This document shows, piece by piece, positions 10,453-20,400 of a DNA stretch of 64,000 nt. Both the position numbers and the translations under genes were made by a program. The notes below the pieces were generated by a model. It ran no database searches, had not been told where the DNA came from, and worked only from the letters and a program-made list of their open reading frames with translations. The stretch is from Globodera rostochiensis (lineage: Eukaryota; Nematoda; Chromadorea; Rhabditida; Heteroderidae): contig JAEVLN010000025.1 of the NCBI GenBank assembly GCA_018350325.1, positions 909,799-973,798 of the forward strand, given 5' to 3'. Numbering within the stretch: the stretch's first letter is position 1; every line of letters starts with the position of its first letter.

Positions 10453-11820
10453 TTTTTCAACCGGGACCGGTACCGGGACCAACCGGGACTTTTCAAGGAA
10501 AAATTTTTCTTTTATCAAACACAATTTTATTTCTGGCAACACATATTGTTGATCATCTTGATCTTTGACGTATTGTCATCATCATTCTTCTTTTTTTTTG
10601 AGATTCAGCTTTACTTTTAGGGAAGGTGGGGGTCGGCGGTGCCGATAGGCGCCGCCGAGAAATGAATTTTCGACTTAATTTTGTTAAAGAAATTTCATCA
10701 AAATTTTAGCAAAATTATGAATTTTGCTTCGGAATTTCAGAGAAAAAAACTGGTTTACGTAAGAGTGGAGGATGTCCGGATGTTTACAAAAATTGGCAAT
10801 CTTTGTTAAGGAAATTGAAGCAAAAATTCAAAGACATGCTGAATTTATTTCAAAAATTCTTGTATCTATTCTTTTTTGCGCGTATTTTTAATTAAAAAAT
10901 ATTAGAATATTTATTTAAAAAATCTTATTAATGAGGGGATGCATATTTGAGCAAAGGGGGAAATGCTCAAATTTACTTTACAAATTATACATTGCGCTAA
11001 TTTCGAGTTTATTTAAATTGAAACCGTCGACCCCTCCCGTTCCTAAAAAGTTAGAAAAAATTGCCATATTTTTAAATGTTTGTTGCAAATCTTTTAACAA
11101 ATTGTTTGGCTAAAATTGTTTGAAATTTGATATTTTATAAAATTTTAATTAGTATTTTCAAAAATTGAAAATTATCCGGTATCCGGGCGGATATCAAGCT
11201 GTAAATTACTATCCGGTTGTCAAGGAACCGGTGGAACCGCTATCCGGGGGACCCAGATAATATCCGGTCTTGTCCAACCCTACTTTCCCATTCAGCAGTG
11301 CCTTCTTCCCTTCAATTTCACTTCACATCCCCTGCCTTCCGATTTTTGTCCATATTCCATCTTCTTTTCACTTTTCCATTTTCGCATTTTGTTTTGGGTT
11401 CACACAAATCGGACGCCGAAAAAAGGTGGTCAATTGACAAATCAACAGCAAGGAAAACTTTGAACTCCCCCCCCCCCCCATCGGAAAATTGGCCCGGGCA
11501 TCACCACAATTTGTCCTCAGGGGATCGGAAACTGCGCCAATCACCGCCGGCTTATTCATTTTCTTGTGTAAACCCGCCCTTCCCCTTCAGTCCCGCTCTC
11601 CCACTCTTTCACCACGGGGTTTCTTACAAAAAAGTTATTACAATAAAGGGTGCTTTTTAACATTGAAATTTTAAAAACTAATTGAACCGCTTGGCTTTTT
11701 CCACCCCAAAGATTCTTTTCATAGAGCCTTCAAAGGTATCTTGTTTGTTTGATTTGGTAAATTCATATTAAAAAACGCTAATTAGATAAATTAGACTATT
11801 AGAAAAGAAAAAAGTGCGTT
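10453..11820. other. Transposon debris, no clear gene
   Basis: It contains a CCGGGACC-rich patch (10455-10495), a GC palindrome copy (10635-10656) in its AT-rich element context, and a TATCCGG-rich patch at 11170-11280 ending in CTTGTCCAACCCTA, which resembles an hAT-type terminus. A 147-codon frame at 11217-11660 crosses a C11 run and has no recognisable domain; I do not call it a gene. Confidence 0.4.
10635..10656. repeat. Dispersed GC palindrome (GGCGGTGCC...)
   Basis: GGCGGTGCC-GATA-GGCGCCGCC forms a near-perfect hairpin. The same core recurs at 9466, 14866, 20858, 52117, 52398 and, degenerate, near 60010, each flanked by AATTTTNGACTNAATTTTGTTA on one side and GGGGGTCGG on the other. Confidence 0.6.
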
Positions 11821-12100
11821 GTCGAAAATTCTATTGATCATCGTTTCATTCAAATTCTTCCCGAGTTCGTGCACCCAATTTCCTGAACATTTGTCACTAA
11901 TTTTAGGGTTTTTGTCTTTAATTTCATAAAACGTTTCATCAATTCCTTTTGTTCGCTGTGGGAGTGTTTATGGTTTGGTTCTGCAAAAGAATTTTTAATT
12001 AATATAAATAAATAATAAATTTGGGCTCGAAATACTCACCGGTGGCGGCGGCGTTTTTAATTCTTCGGCTTCATTTTTGTCCCACCAGCCTTCAATTTGT
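11820..12100 (-). pseudogene. SRH remnant, 3' side
   Basis: On the minus strand, the acidic region (near 12060-12095, WWDKNEAEELKT-like) is fused to the family intron (GTGAGT near 12040, acceptor near 11985) and to parts of exon 2 that lack the centre of module 3. Repeats and HTH modules 1 and 2 are deleted. It appears to belong with the 5' remnant at 12960-13023, with about 860 bases of other sequence in between. Confidence 0.55.
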
Positions 12101-12719
12101 TGTTTTTTAATTTATTCATGGCAATATTTTTTTAAAGAAAATTGCTTAAAAACCTCAAAATTTCACATTTTAATTCAATTTTTCTTGTTAAAATTGTTCA
12201 AAAAAGGCAAAAAGTCAGATTATCCCAGAGGTCGGGTCGGATATAGGGATGGGCGAAAATTTGTTTTTAAAAAACGGACAACGGAATTCCGCCCATCCCT
12301 GGTCGGATATGTACTTTTTTTAAAATTAACTTTTTTTATTATTATCTAATTTGCGGTTAAAAATGTCCAAAGTGTAACAATATTTGCTCATTTTTATCCA
12401 AATTTCTAAAATTTTAGAGCATAGTAAACGTTGTTAAAATCTTTAAAATTTTCTCGGGCTCTCCTTTCCAGAAAAATTAAATCTCTTAAAGAAGGTTGTG
12501 CACTTATGGCACCGCAACCCATCCCCCTCCCTAAAAAAATATTTTAGATAACTAACTTTGCGCAAAAAAATAAATAAAAAATTTCGTTAATCGGACATGA
12601 TTTTGAACTATGATTTTATGGAATCTTGTTGTTATTTTCCCCTTCCAGCACTGACGATAAGATTTGCAATAATGAATAATAAATTCACTTTGGAAATTGA
12701 TAATTAAAAATTTTTTGAA

Positions 12720-12860
12720 AATCTCGAAAAATCTCGTGAGATTTTTTGAGATTCGAGATTTTACGAGATTCTCGATCGAAATCTCGATCGAACAAATTTT
12801 TTCGAGATCTTCGAGATTCGAGATTTTTCGAGATTCTCGATCGTAATCTCGATCGGTCCT
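12720..12860. repeat. CGAGATT / AATCTCG palindromic repeat
   Basis: The words GAGATTTTTCGAGATTCTCG and ATCTCGATCGA repeat around GATC palindromes. The same vocabulary occurs at 41715-41900, where it interrupts the UGT gene. Confidence 0.5.
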
Positions 12861-12959
12861 CAAGTCCTTTCTCTATACCATTACAATTAAAATCCTTAAC
12901 TCTTTCATCTTAGGGTTATTGTTGGGATAATATGTGAATATTTTGTAAATAAAATAAAA

Positions 12960-13260
12960 TAACTAAAAAGGTGATGAATTTGTTGCAATGAGTAAAAGCA
13001 AAATTAAAATCCAAAACCCTTCCATTTTATTTGGGCAAAAACCTCTGAATTTAGGGATATATAAAATTATAACTAATTTACAATTTAAACGAAACTTTGT
13101 TAATTGTTTTTGTGTTTAAAGAATTTCTGTCAAAAATTTTCTTAAAATTTAAAGAATAATTAAGTTGGTAAAAAATGATTGAAAGTAATAAATGAGAGCC
13201 CTTAAAATTGAAATGGGAATTTTTTTAACAGGGACCAAATCAAATTCCTGGCATTTGGTT
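12960..13260 (-). pseudogene. SRH remnant: start codon, leader and upstream block
   Basis: A minus-strand ATG at about 13025 begins MEGFWILI-type leader codons, and the sequence above it matches the SRH upstream block, including the minus-strand form of TTACTTTCAAT near 13172. The coding part is cut off after the leader at about 12960. Confidence 0.5.
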
Positions 13261-13358
13261 AATATTATTCCTACTAACAATTATGGCGATCAATTGTGAA
13301 TAGCCAAAATGAAAAATATTTAAAAATAAGTTGGTTGAATGCTAATTCATGCATTATA

Positions 13359-14106
13359 TTGGGTTGAGTAATAAGTGCTGTCGGTTTTGTTTTGGAGGCT
13401 ATTATTTCTGCGGAAGCGTCATCGATCGATAGTTGCTTATGCCCATCATGTAGCCCATTCTTTTCTCTATCGAATGCACTGTGAATCAGCGAATTCCATT
13501 GACGTTTAGCAAATTTGTTGATTTTTAAATATGGAGCCACAAGTCGACAAAAACGAGCACTTCCGGCACCTATTGTTTGTTTGAGTTCAACAAAGGTTCT
13601 AAGGCGTCGGAAGCGTCTCAAAACATTTGTGCGTGTACGGAGAAGGTGCAACATGAAAGGACTGCACAAAAATGGTTTGTGCGGTTTAGGGAGGGGGTTT
13701 TTGACCTCAAAAACACACCGCACACTGGTCGGCGATCGGCCTTTGATGAAGAGCGTTTGACCACATACCGCCAACATGACAAAAATTGCACTCCAAGAGC
13801 TGGGCTGGGAAGTTTTGCCACATCCGCCCTATAGTCCGGATGTGACTCCAAGCGACTACCACCTTTTCAGCTCCCTGTCCAATGCCCTCTCTGGAGTGAC
13901 CCTCGAAAATGCCGCGGCACTCCAAAATTGGGTTGACGAATTCTTCGCGTCCAAACCGCCCATTTTTTTCAAAAGAGGGATCGAAAAACTACCCGGGCGT
14001 TGGGAGGAGATCGTGAACAATGCGGGGGAATATATTATTGATTGATTCGGTGTCCCTTTTTGTTATTTTCGTGCAATATAAAATGTGAAAAAAACCGACA
14101 GCACTT
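13359..14106 (+). mobile_element. Mariner element, internally deleted
   Basis: It begins after a TA with TTGGGTTGAGTAATAAGTGC and TGTCGGTTTT. The plus strand encodes a mariner N-terminal HTH (HLLF.EFNKG, RTAQKWFVRFREG, FDEERL) from an ATG at 13531, with one extra base in the TTGTTTGTTTGAG stretch. It then jumps to the C-terminal part (LGWEVLPHPPYSPD, PSDYHLF) ending at 14045. About 180 residues, including the first two catalytic Asp positions, are missing from a family that is normally near 345 residues. The right terminus keeps AAAACCGACAGCACTT but lacks the outermost bases. It is non-autonomous and inactive as read. Confidence 0.85.
13531..14045 (+). pseudogene. Mariner transposase pseudogene
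   Basis: The N-terminal paired HTH and the C-terminal end of the DDD catalytic domain are recognisable, with one frameshift near 13586 and a central deletion near 13755. The third catalytic Asp context (PSDYH) is retained. The element termini lie just outside the frame. Confidence 0.8.
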
Positions 14107-14134
14107 CCAAACTAGTGAGTATTTCGAGCCCAAG
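14107..14134 (+). pseudogene. SRH splice-junction fragment
   Basis: CCAAACTAGTGAGTATTTCG and the following GAGCCCAA match the end of SRH exon 1 and the start of its intron. The fragment is fused to the broken right end of the mariner element and then to GC-rich sequence. It is only 28 bases long. Confidence 0.5.
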
Positions 14135-14940
14135 ATTCAGGGGTAGTGGTGAGGGCGGTGACAAACCAGCTGACAGGGTCGCAATGGGTTTTCGATTGGA
14201 CGCAAACAGCTGGGCGGAGGTGCATAAAAGCATCCCTCCCCCCACCATCCTTTTTCCCGGTCCCCAGGGCATGCGGACGGCAGTGGTCATTCCATTGGAG
14301 CAAAGGCCGTCAACGTCCACGGCGGTGATACGGGAAGACGGACCTTCGAGTTCGGGAATAAGAGACGAACAGCACACTGGAGGAGAACGGGCGCGGTGGG
14401 ACAGTTGCGCACACGGCATCCGCTGGGACGGCAGAACATTAGAGGCGAGGCAGCTCGGCTATACGAATGGCCCGAACACTATGGAGCACGACTTCGTCCC
14501 ATCCGCAGCTGCCAGCCCGTGCAGCCGCAAGAAGAGGCGACGGGCGTCCCGACAAATCCACCCCAACTCCGAATGCCCCAAGGCGCCCCCCCCCTCTTAC
14601 AAATTCCAGCCGCCATGCGCAGGCAGTTCATTCGCCGCTTGTATCAGGAGAGAGAGCACGCGTACGGATTTGCTCTCCAAATTGCGCGATGGAATCCCGC
14701 ATTGTCGCTCACACTGCTCAGTCTGGAGATGTTTTATTCGTCTCTGCTTGCTCAAGCACTCGACGAAGGGGACGGCGGCAACTTCGGCGCCGGGGAGTGT
14801 CGCTGCTGACATGTAAAGGCGACGAGAGCAAAGACCAAAGTGGTAAGAACGAAGGGGGAGGTTCCGGCGGCGCCTATTGGCACCGCGCGCCCCCACCCCC
14901 CTAAAAGTAAAGCAGAGTCTCAAAAAGAATTAATGATGGA
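14135..14940 (+). other. GC-rich block with overlapping open frames, origin unknown
   Basis: Composition rises sharply here relative to its surroundings. Frames of 243, 137 and 145 codons overlap on the plus strand and one of 108 on the minus strand, as expected in GC-rich DNA. No domain is recognised. The block ends in a minus-orientation copy of the GC palindrome element (14866-14930, with TAAAAGTAAAGC matching its counterpart at 10610). It could be a captured gene fragment or the body of a mobile element. I cannot choose a coding frame. Confidence 0.35.
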
Positions 14941-15690
14941 TCAGACAATTGAAGTTGAAGATAATAAAGAAGATATTTTTTAATAATGAAAAAAAATATT
15001 TTTTGTTTTACCATTGACTATTACAAAACAAAAAATTTTTTTTAGTTTTACCATTGACCATTACAAAAAAATAATTTCTCTTGAAAAAGACCCAGTTTGT
15101 CCCGGTCTCGATCCCGGTTTTCTGGTCCCGGTAAGTCCCGATCCCGCTCAACCCTAGTTTAGATTTAAAAGTTGGCTTTAAATCCAAAATCGGCAAACCT
15201 TAAAACCACCGTGAAATTTTCTTTTAATCCACAATATTTTTTCCGATGTTCTATAACCGAAAAGTACGGTCGCCAACCGTAACTCCGGGGACGGGCAAAA
15301 AAACTCGGCACCGAAACCATAAATATTAAAAACTAAAAAAATTTTAGAAAAAATCGCCAAACGGTACGACGAGGTGAATATGGAAGAAAAAAATGGCGAT
15401 GAATAAAATTAACGTGCAAATGGATGTGTGAAAATTGCACTTTTTGCCCATTTTTGACAGAATCGCTTCGAATCCTGACAATTTTTTATCAAATTTAGAC
15501 CTTTTTTTTTACTAAATTTATTGTTTATAATTATTTCTAATGGTTATGCCATCGAACTGATTGTGAGGCACTGAAAAATCCTTTAAATCTAATGAATGTA
15601 TTTATTATCAAAATGAATTTTAAACTTTGAAAGATTTTCATTTTTATGTCAAATGCCTAAATCGGTATTTTCCAAATCATTGACAATTAT
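14941..15690. other. Intergenic, repeat debris
   Basis: A duplicated TTTTACCATTGACNATTACAAAA motif (15006-15070) is followed by a TCCCGGT-rich patch (15095-15150) ending in CTCAACCCTAG, of the type seen at ends of hAT-like elements here. No gene is seen. Confidence 0.35.
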
Positions 15691-16725
15691 TCAAATACTC
15701 TCCGAATCTAAGTTCTCAATTTCCTGAACATTTGTCTCGGCATTCTCTGGCACAGAATGTCCATCGACAGAATTTGGATGAAATTGCTTTTTCCAATTAC
15801 ACAAAGTGCGTCTTCCAATTTTCAACATTTTGGCAATGTTCTCGTCACTAATTTTTTTAGGATTTTGGTCCTTAATTTCATAATAACGTTTCATCAATTC
15901 CTTTTGTTCGCTGTCGGAATATATATGGCTTGGTGCTGTAAAAGAATTAATATAAATAATTAATAAATTTGGGTAAAAATACTCACCGGTTTGACCAAGT
16001 TTTCGTTTCCAATTGTAAATTGTTCTAACACTTAGGCCTAACTCTTTTGAGACAGTTTCATCAATTTCATGATTATAAGAGTTTTTGAATCCGTCCCGCT
16101 TTAACTCGGCTTTCATTTGATCAAATTTCTCTATTAAATTTTTTCGCTCGTTTTTTGTCTTTTTTTGACTTAGGCCAAATTCTTTTTTCCATTTATATAT
16201 TTTTGTGCAACTGACTTTTAAATGTTTAGCAATTTTCTGCTCAATTTGATTCCATTCTTTTGCCGAAAATTTTCCTTTTTGCTTAAATTTGTCTTGGATT
16301 GAGAGGAATTTGTCAATAATTTTACGTTTTTCGTTTGAAGTAATTTCTTCGCCATTTTTGGAATTATCAGAGTGAGCAGACTCTGTAAGAGGAGGATTCT
16401 GATCAGTTGAATTTTGTTCAATTTGTCCAAGCTGATCAGTTGAATTGGGTTCAATTTGTCCAGAGTGATCAGTTGAATTGGGTTCAATTTGTCCAATTTG
16501 GGTGTTCTGCCGGTCGATTTGGTGATGGACATTTTGTCCAAAGTTTGTTGGCACCGGCGTTTTCAAATCTTTGGCTTCATCTTTGTCCCACCATTCATCT
16601 ACGAATAATTCGTCAAACGTTTGAAGTGGCAATTCCTCCAATTCCTCCATTTGTACGGATTCGGCTTTGTCAAGCGAATTTGTGGCAAAAAATGCCACCA
16701 AAATTAAAATCCAAAGCTCTCCCAT
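15691..16725 (-). CDS. SRH family protein, complete; intron in frame
   Basis: Exon 1 is 16725-15987, the intron 15986-15936 (51 bp, GTGAGT...TTTACAG) and exon 2 15935-15691, giving 327 codons. The intron length is a multiple of three and has no stop, so the unspliced transcript also stays open (344 codons). The leader has FWILILVAFFATN; the acidic region is MEELEELPLQTFDELFVDEWW; three 11-residue repeats are present. Modules 1 and 2 end YKWKKEFGLS and TIYNWKRKLGQT. Module 3 has CNWKKQF joined directly to HPNSVDGHS, lacking the usual KRQQ. It belongs to the LEELEE subgroup with the genes at 6675 and 45045. Its upstream region does not carry the conserved upstream block. Confidence 0.78.
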   Translation of the reverse strand: MGELWILILVAFFATNSLDKAESVQMEELEELPLQTFDELFVDEWWDKDEAKDLKTPVPTNFGQNVHHQIDRQNTQIGQIEPNSTDHSGQIEPNSTDQLGQIEQNSTDQNPPLTESAHSDNSKNGEEITSNEKRKIIDKFLSIQDKFKQKGKFSAKEWNQIEQKIAKHLKVSCTKIYKWKKEFGLSQKKTKNERKNLIEKFDQMKAELKRDGFKNSYNHEIDETVSKELGLSVRTIYNWKRKLGQTGEYFYPNLLIIYINSFTAPSHIYSDSEQKELMKRYYEIKDQNPKKISDENIAKMLKIGRRTLCNWKKQFHPNSVDGHSVPENAETNVQEIENLDSESI

Positions 16726-16879
16726 TTTAGTTGGGCTAAAAAAAACTTCTGAATTTCATTTTAATTTTATAATTTAAATGCAAAATTCGATTGCAAAAAT
16801 TTGTCCATATTTTTATGTTAAAGAATTTCTCGCAAAAAGATTTTAAAGAATAATAAATATTCACAAAATGAAATAAAAT

Positions 16880-17690
16880 AAATAAAATGATGAATTTTTT
16901 AGCCCAAATAAATTGGAGACACTCAGAAATAAGGCCCATCATTTTCCAAATTTCTGTCAACCCTAAAAATTATTGATCACAATTGGAGGAAATGGTAACA
17001 AATTTCCGGTCTTTTCTATTAGATCCCGGATGACCATAATTTGCCAGAGATAACATCCAATTTTGCCAAAACTTCCGGACAAAAAAAGAACAAAAAAATT
17101 TGTACAAATATTTGTTTGGTCTGAGTTGCCGGTCTCTAATTAAAAGTGATAAAACCCTCAAAATGTGTGCTAAATATGCTAATAACTAAGGATCGTATTT
17201 ATATGTTTTTTTTTGCAAATAGGTCTAGGAGAGGGCCCGGATTCCTAAATTCAAATCACACGATTGACTTTTTTACAATTAGAAAAATTGGTCAGAAATA
17301 CAGGTTTTTTGAGAATTCTGCTTCATTTACCCTGGTGATCTTTTGTACGGGGTGACATTTTGTACGGCGACATTTTGTCGGTATTGCATTTACAAATTAG
17401 ATGACCTTTTTTCGATTTACGGTTAGGTGACCTTTTGTCCGGGTCTCCCACAGGAAGACACAAAAATTTGGCTACGAAAAAAGTATATTAAAAGCGGTTG
17501 AAAATTTCTGTTTTTTATATATGCAATTCTCTTATCTTTTTATGAATTTTGAAATTTGTTTTGAAAGCCGATAAAACATTTTGTCTTTTTTTACTGTAAT
17601 TTTCGGTTATTTTCTTCAGTAAATTTATCTAAAAATGGCTAAAAATGGCCTTTAAAAAATTCATAAAAAGACGAAGAGTTGTAGGATCTG
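16880..17690. other. Intergenic, no gene seen
   Basis: It contains a TGTACGG.GACATTTTGT patch at 17345-17430 reminiscent of an element terminus. A segment at about 16965-17130 recurs at about 50280-50400 (ATTGATCACAATTNGAGGAAATGGT), marking a dispersed repeat. No supported coding region. Confidence 0.35.
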
Positions 17691-18210
17691 CAAGCGTTTT
17701 TTTGTATTCGATGTAGAATTAAATTAAGCAAAAATTCAATACATTTTTTTGTTTATTATTTGAATTGTTGACAGCGCGAACGTAGAGGCTACGTTATTAT
17801 AAATTATGAAAAATAAAGTAAAACAAAAAACGTTGCAAATTTCTTTCATGTGAAAAATACTTCCTTCCGTTTCCGATGAAATAGCAAATAAAAGTGATTA
17901 ATAATCGAGATTTATCGGTTTTTATTTTATTTCGAAATTACAAATACAAAATTTTTTGACAAATAATTGACTTTCCATTGACTATAGAAGATAAATTCTC
18001 GATTATTATAAAAATCATTTTGATTTGCTAATTCATCAGTTACGGAAGTATTCTTCACATGAAATAAATTTGCAACGTTTTATTTTATTTCATTTTTATT
18101 TAAGCAATTTCTATAATACATACGCATTGCGTTATCAACAATTTAAAATAATAAAACAAATTTGATTGCATTTTTGCTTAATTTATTATTGGCTTTAGAA
18201 AATTTTTAAA
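17690..18210. repeat. Long inverted repeat (fold-back), arms about 220 bases
   Basis: The left arm (about 17700-17915) and right arm (about 17985-18210) are reverse complements over most of their length, with about 70 bases between. Examples are AACGTTGCAAATTT with TTTCATGTGAA at 17830-17855 against its complement near 18050-18080, and ATTAAGCAAAAAT at 17722 against its complement near 18170. No transposase frame is present. A transcript crossing it would form a long hairpin. Confidence 0.7.
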
Positions 18211-18271
18211 TTGTCAATTGAGCAGAAATTGCTAAAATAATAATGGTTTATTATTTTAAGCTAATTTAATT

Positions 18272-18466
18272 ATGAAATTTAACATTCGACAATTAATTTG
18301 TTTTGGTTTATTAAATTATGTTTTTACATTTCCCAATGACTTATTTGATGAACTTTGGCAAGTGTCAGCGCCTCAAGCAAGCGACAATCCGATTAAATCT
18401 CAGCCAAAAATCAAAGTTTGTCATGAAACACAAAATAAAATTTCCGAGAATTTTGTTTTCATTTAG
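18272..18466 (+). CDS. Possible small secreted protein or first exon
   Basis: A 64-codon frame starts with a basic then hydrophobic N-terminus (MKFNIRQLICFGLLNYVFTF), which could be a signal peptide, followed by a polar acidic stretch. There is no recognised domain. It lies just beyond the long fold-back. The 3' end may be a splice site instead of the stop. It could equally be a chance frame in AT-rich DNA. Confidence 0.25.
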   Translation: MKFNIRQLICFGLLNYVFTFPNDLFDELWQVSAPQASDNPIKSQPKIKVCHETQNKISENFVFI

Positions 18467-19030
18467 ACTTTTTTTTATTCGAGAACCCAAATTAACATCG
18501 GGAGTGACGCCGAACGTTTTAGTAGTAATACCCTACATATTCACCGCTTCATATTCAATCAGAGTTTAGGCCTAATCTCGCCATGTTCTGCCCGACTCCC
18601 GACCGTTCCGCCGATGACTGTTCGGACCCGACCTTTTAGAAGAAGCTTTTGGGACGACGAGGTCGCCTTTTTTACCTGTTTGGGGATGTTGGAGTTCTGT
18701 GATTGTAGACTTTTAACTTTCTAACTAGGGATTCTCCCCGAACCCTCGGGTGACGGGAAAGGCGGGGGTCGGGGAAACCGCGGTTGGCTATGTCGGGGGT
18801 CGGGAACGACTTCATTTCTGGGCTCGGGGTCGGGGAAGAACTTTACTTCAAACTAATGAAGGCTTAATAGTGACGTCATCGCAACCAAAAGTCGACATTT
18901 AGGCCTAAACCCGTGGTCTTCCTAATCAATTCATGAAAAGCTTGAATTATTTGTTAATGAAATGAAAAATGAGCAGTCTGCTGCAGATACAGGAAAAAAC
19001 TCAAAGAAAGGTTGGGTTTTTAATATTTGC
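18467..19030. other. Intergenic with GGGGTCGGGG patch
   Basis: Bases 18730-18850 repeat CGGGGGTCGGGGA-type words, also seen at 21310-21420, 22830-22930 and 26300. These look like the subterminal parts of a DNA element family. No gene is seen. Confidence 0.35.
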
Positions 19031-19033
19031 GAT

Positions 19034-20135
19034 TCAAATATTTCGCGAGAAATTCTCAATTTCCGAAACATTTGCCGCGGCATTCTCTTCCACAGAATGT
19101 CCATCGACAGAATTTGGCTGCAATTGCTGTCTAAATTGCCTTTTCCATCTAACCAAAGTGCTTCCTCCAATTTTCAGAGTTTTGGCAATTTCTCCGTCAT
19201 TAATTTTAGGATTTTGGTCCTTAATTTCATAATAACGTTTCATAAATTCCGTTTGTTCGCTGTAGGGATATTTTTTTGGTTCTGTAAAAAAATTTTTAAT
19301 TATAATAATAAATAATTAAATTGAGCGCGAAATACTCACTGGTTTTGTCAAGTTTTTGTTTCCAATTGTAAATTGTCATAAAACTGAGCCCCAACTCTTT
19401 TGCGACAGTTTCATTTATTTCATTTTGATAAGAATTTTTGAATCCGGCCCGCTTTAACTCGGCTTTCATTTGATCAAATTTTTCTACCAAATTTTTCCGC
19501 TCTTCTTTTTCTTTCCCGTAGTTATGCATTTTTCGACTTAGGCCAAATTCTTTTTTCCATTCATATATTTTTGAACGATTGACTTTTAAACCTTTAGCAA
19601 TATTTCTTTCAATTTGAACCCATTCTTTTGTTGAATATTTTCCTTTTTGCTTAAATTCTTCTCTCATGCCGTGGAATTTGGCAACAATTTTACGTTTTCG
19701 CTTATGTTCAATAATATTTTCGTGTGAAGTAATTTCTTGCCCATTTTTGGCATTATCAGAGTGATCATACTCTGTGAGCGGAGGATTCTGATCAGTTGAA
19801 TTGGGTTCAATTTGTCCAGAGTGATCAGATTCTGTGAGAGGCGCATTCTGATCAGTTGAATTGGGTTTAATTTGTCCAAGCTGATCAGTTGAATTGGGTT
19901 CAATTTGTCCAATTTGGGTGTTCTGCCGGTCGATTTGGTGATGGACATTTTGTCCAAAGTTTGTTGGCGGCGTTTTCAAATCTTCGGCTTCACCTGTGTC
20001 CCACCAGCCTTCTCCGAATATTTCATCAAATGTTTTGAGTGGCGTTTCCTCTAATTTTACTTTTACGGATTCGGCTTTTTCGAGTGAATTTGTTGCAAAT
20101 AATACCATCAAAATTAAAATCCAAAAGTTCGCCAT
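19034..20135 (-). CDS. SRH family protein, complete two-exon gene
   Basis: Exon 1 is 20135-19340, the intron 19339-19282 (58 bp, GTGAGT...TTTTTTACAG) and exon 2 19281-19034, giving 347 codons, the longest intact copy. The leader is MANFWILILMVLFATN, then KVKLEETPLKTFDEIFGEGWW and TNFGQNVHHQIDRQNTQ. Three 11-residue repeats are interleaved with two NPPLTESDHS-type units. HTH modules end YEWKKEFGLS, TIYNWKQKLDKT and TLVRWKRQFR. The tail is shortened (ANVSEIENFSRNI). A basic GKEKEERK stretch lies between modules 1 and 2. It belongs to the KVKLEET subgroup. Confidence 0.78.
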
Positions 20136-20400
20136 TTACTTTGAGCAAAGAAATTCAATTTCAAATTATCTTAAATAAAAATAATAATTCATATTTTTAT
20201 AAATTAATAAATATTAATTAGTTTTTATAAATATTATTGAAAGTAATAAATGACAGCTATCTCATAAAAATTTTTCCATAACCTTTTGAACCGGGACCAA
20301 ATCAATATTCCTTACATCTTATAAATATAACCGATACCTATTGAACCGGGACCAAATCAATATTCCTGACATCTCATAAAAATTTTTCCATAAAACTCAA
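20136..20400 (-). promoter_or_regulatory. SRH upstream block with doubled distal motif
   Basis: Reading upstream of the minus-strand ATG there is a TTACTTTCAAT element about 105 bases away. The distal motif, in plus orientation GAACCGGGACCAAATCAATA, occurs twice, near 20288 and 20345. The same distal motif precedes the genes at 39348, 47905 and 55894. Confidence 0.45.

Noticed and set aside
11217..11660. 147-codon plus-strand ORF
   Set aside because: It spans a C11 run and an element terminus, and has no domain or start context.
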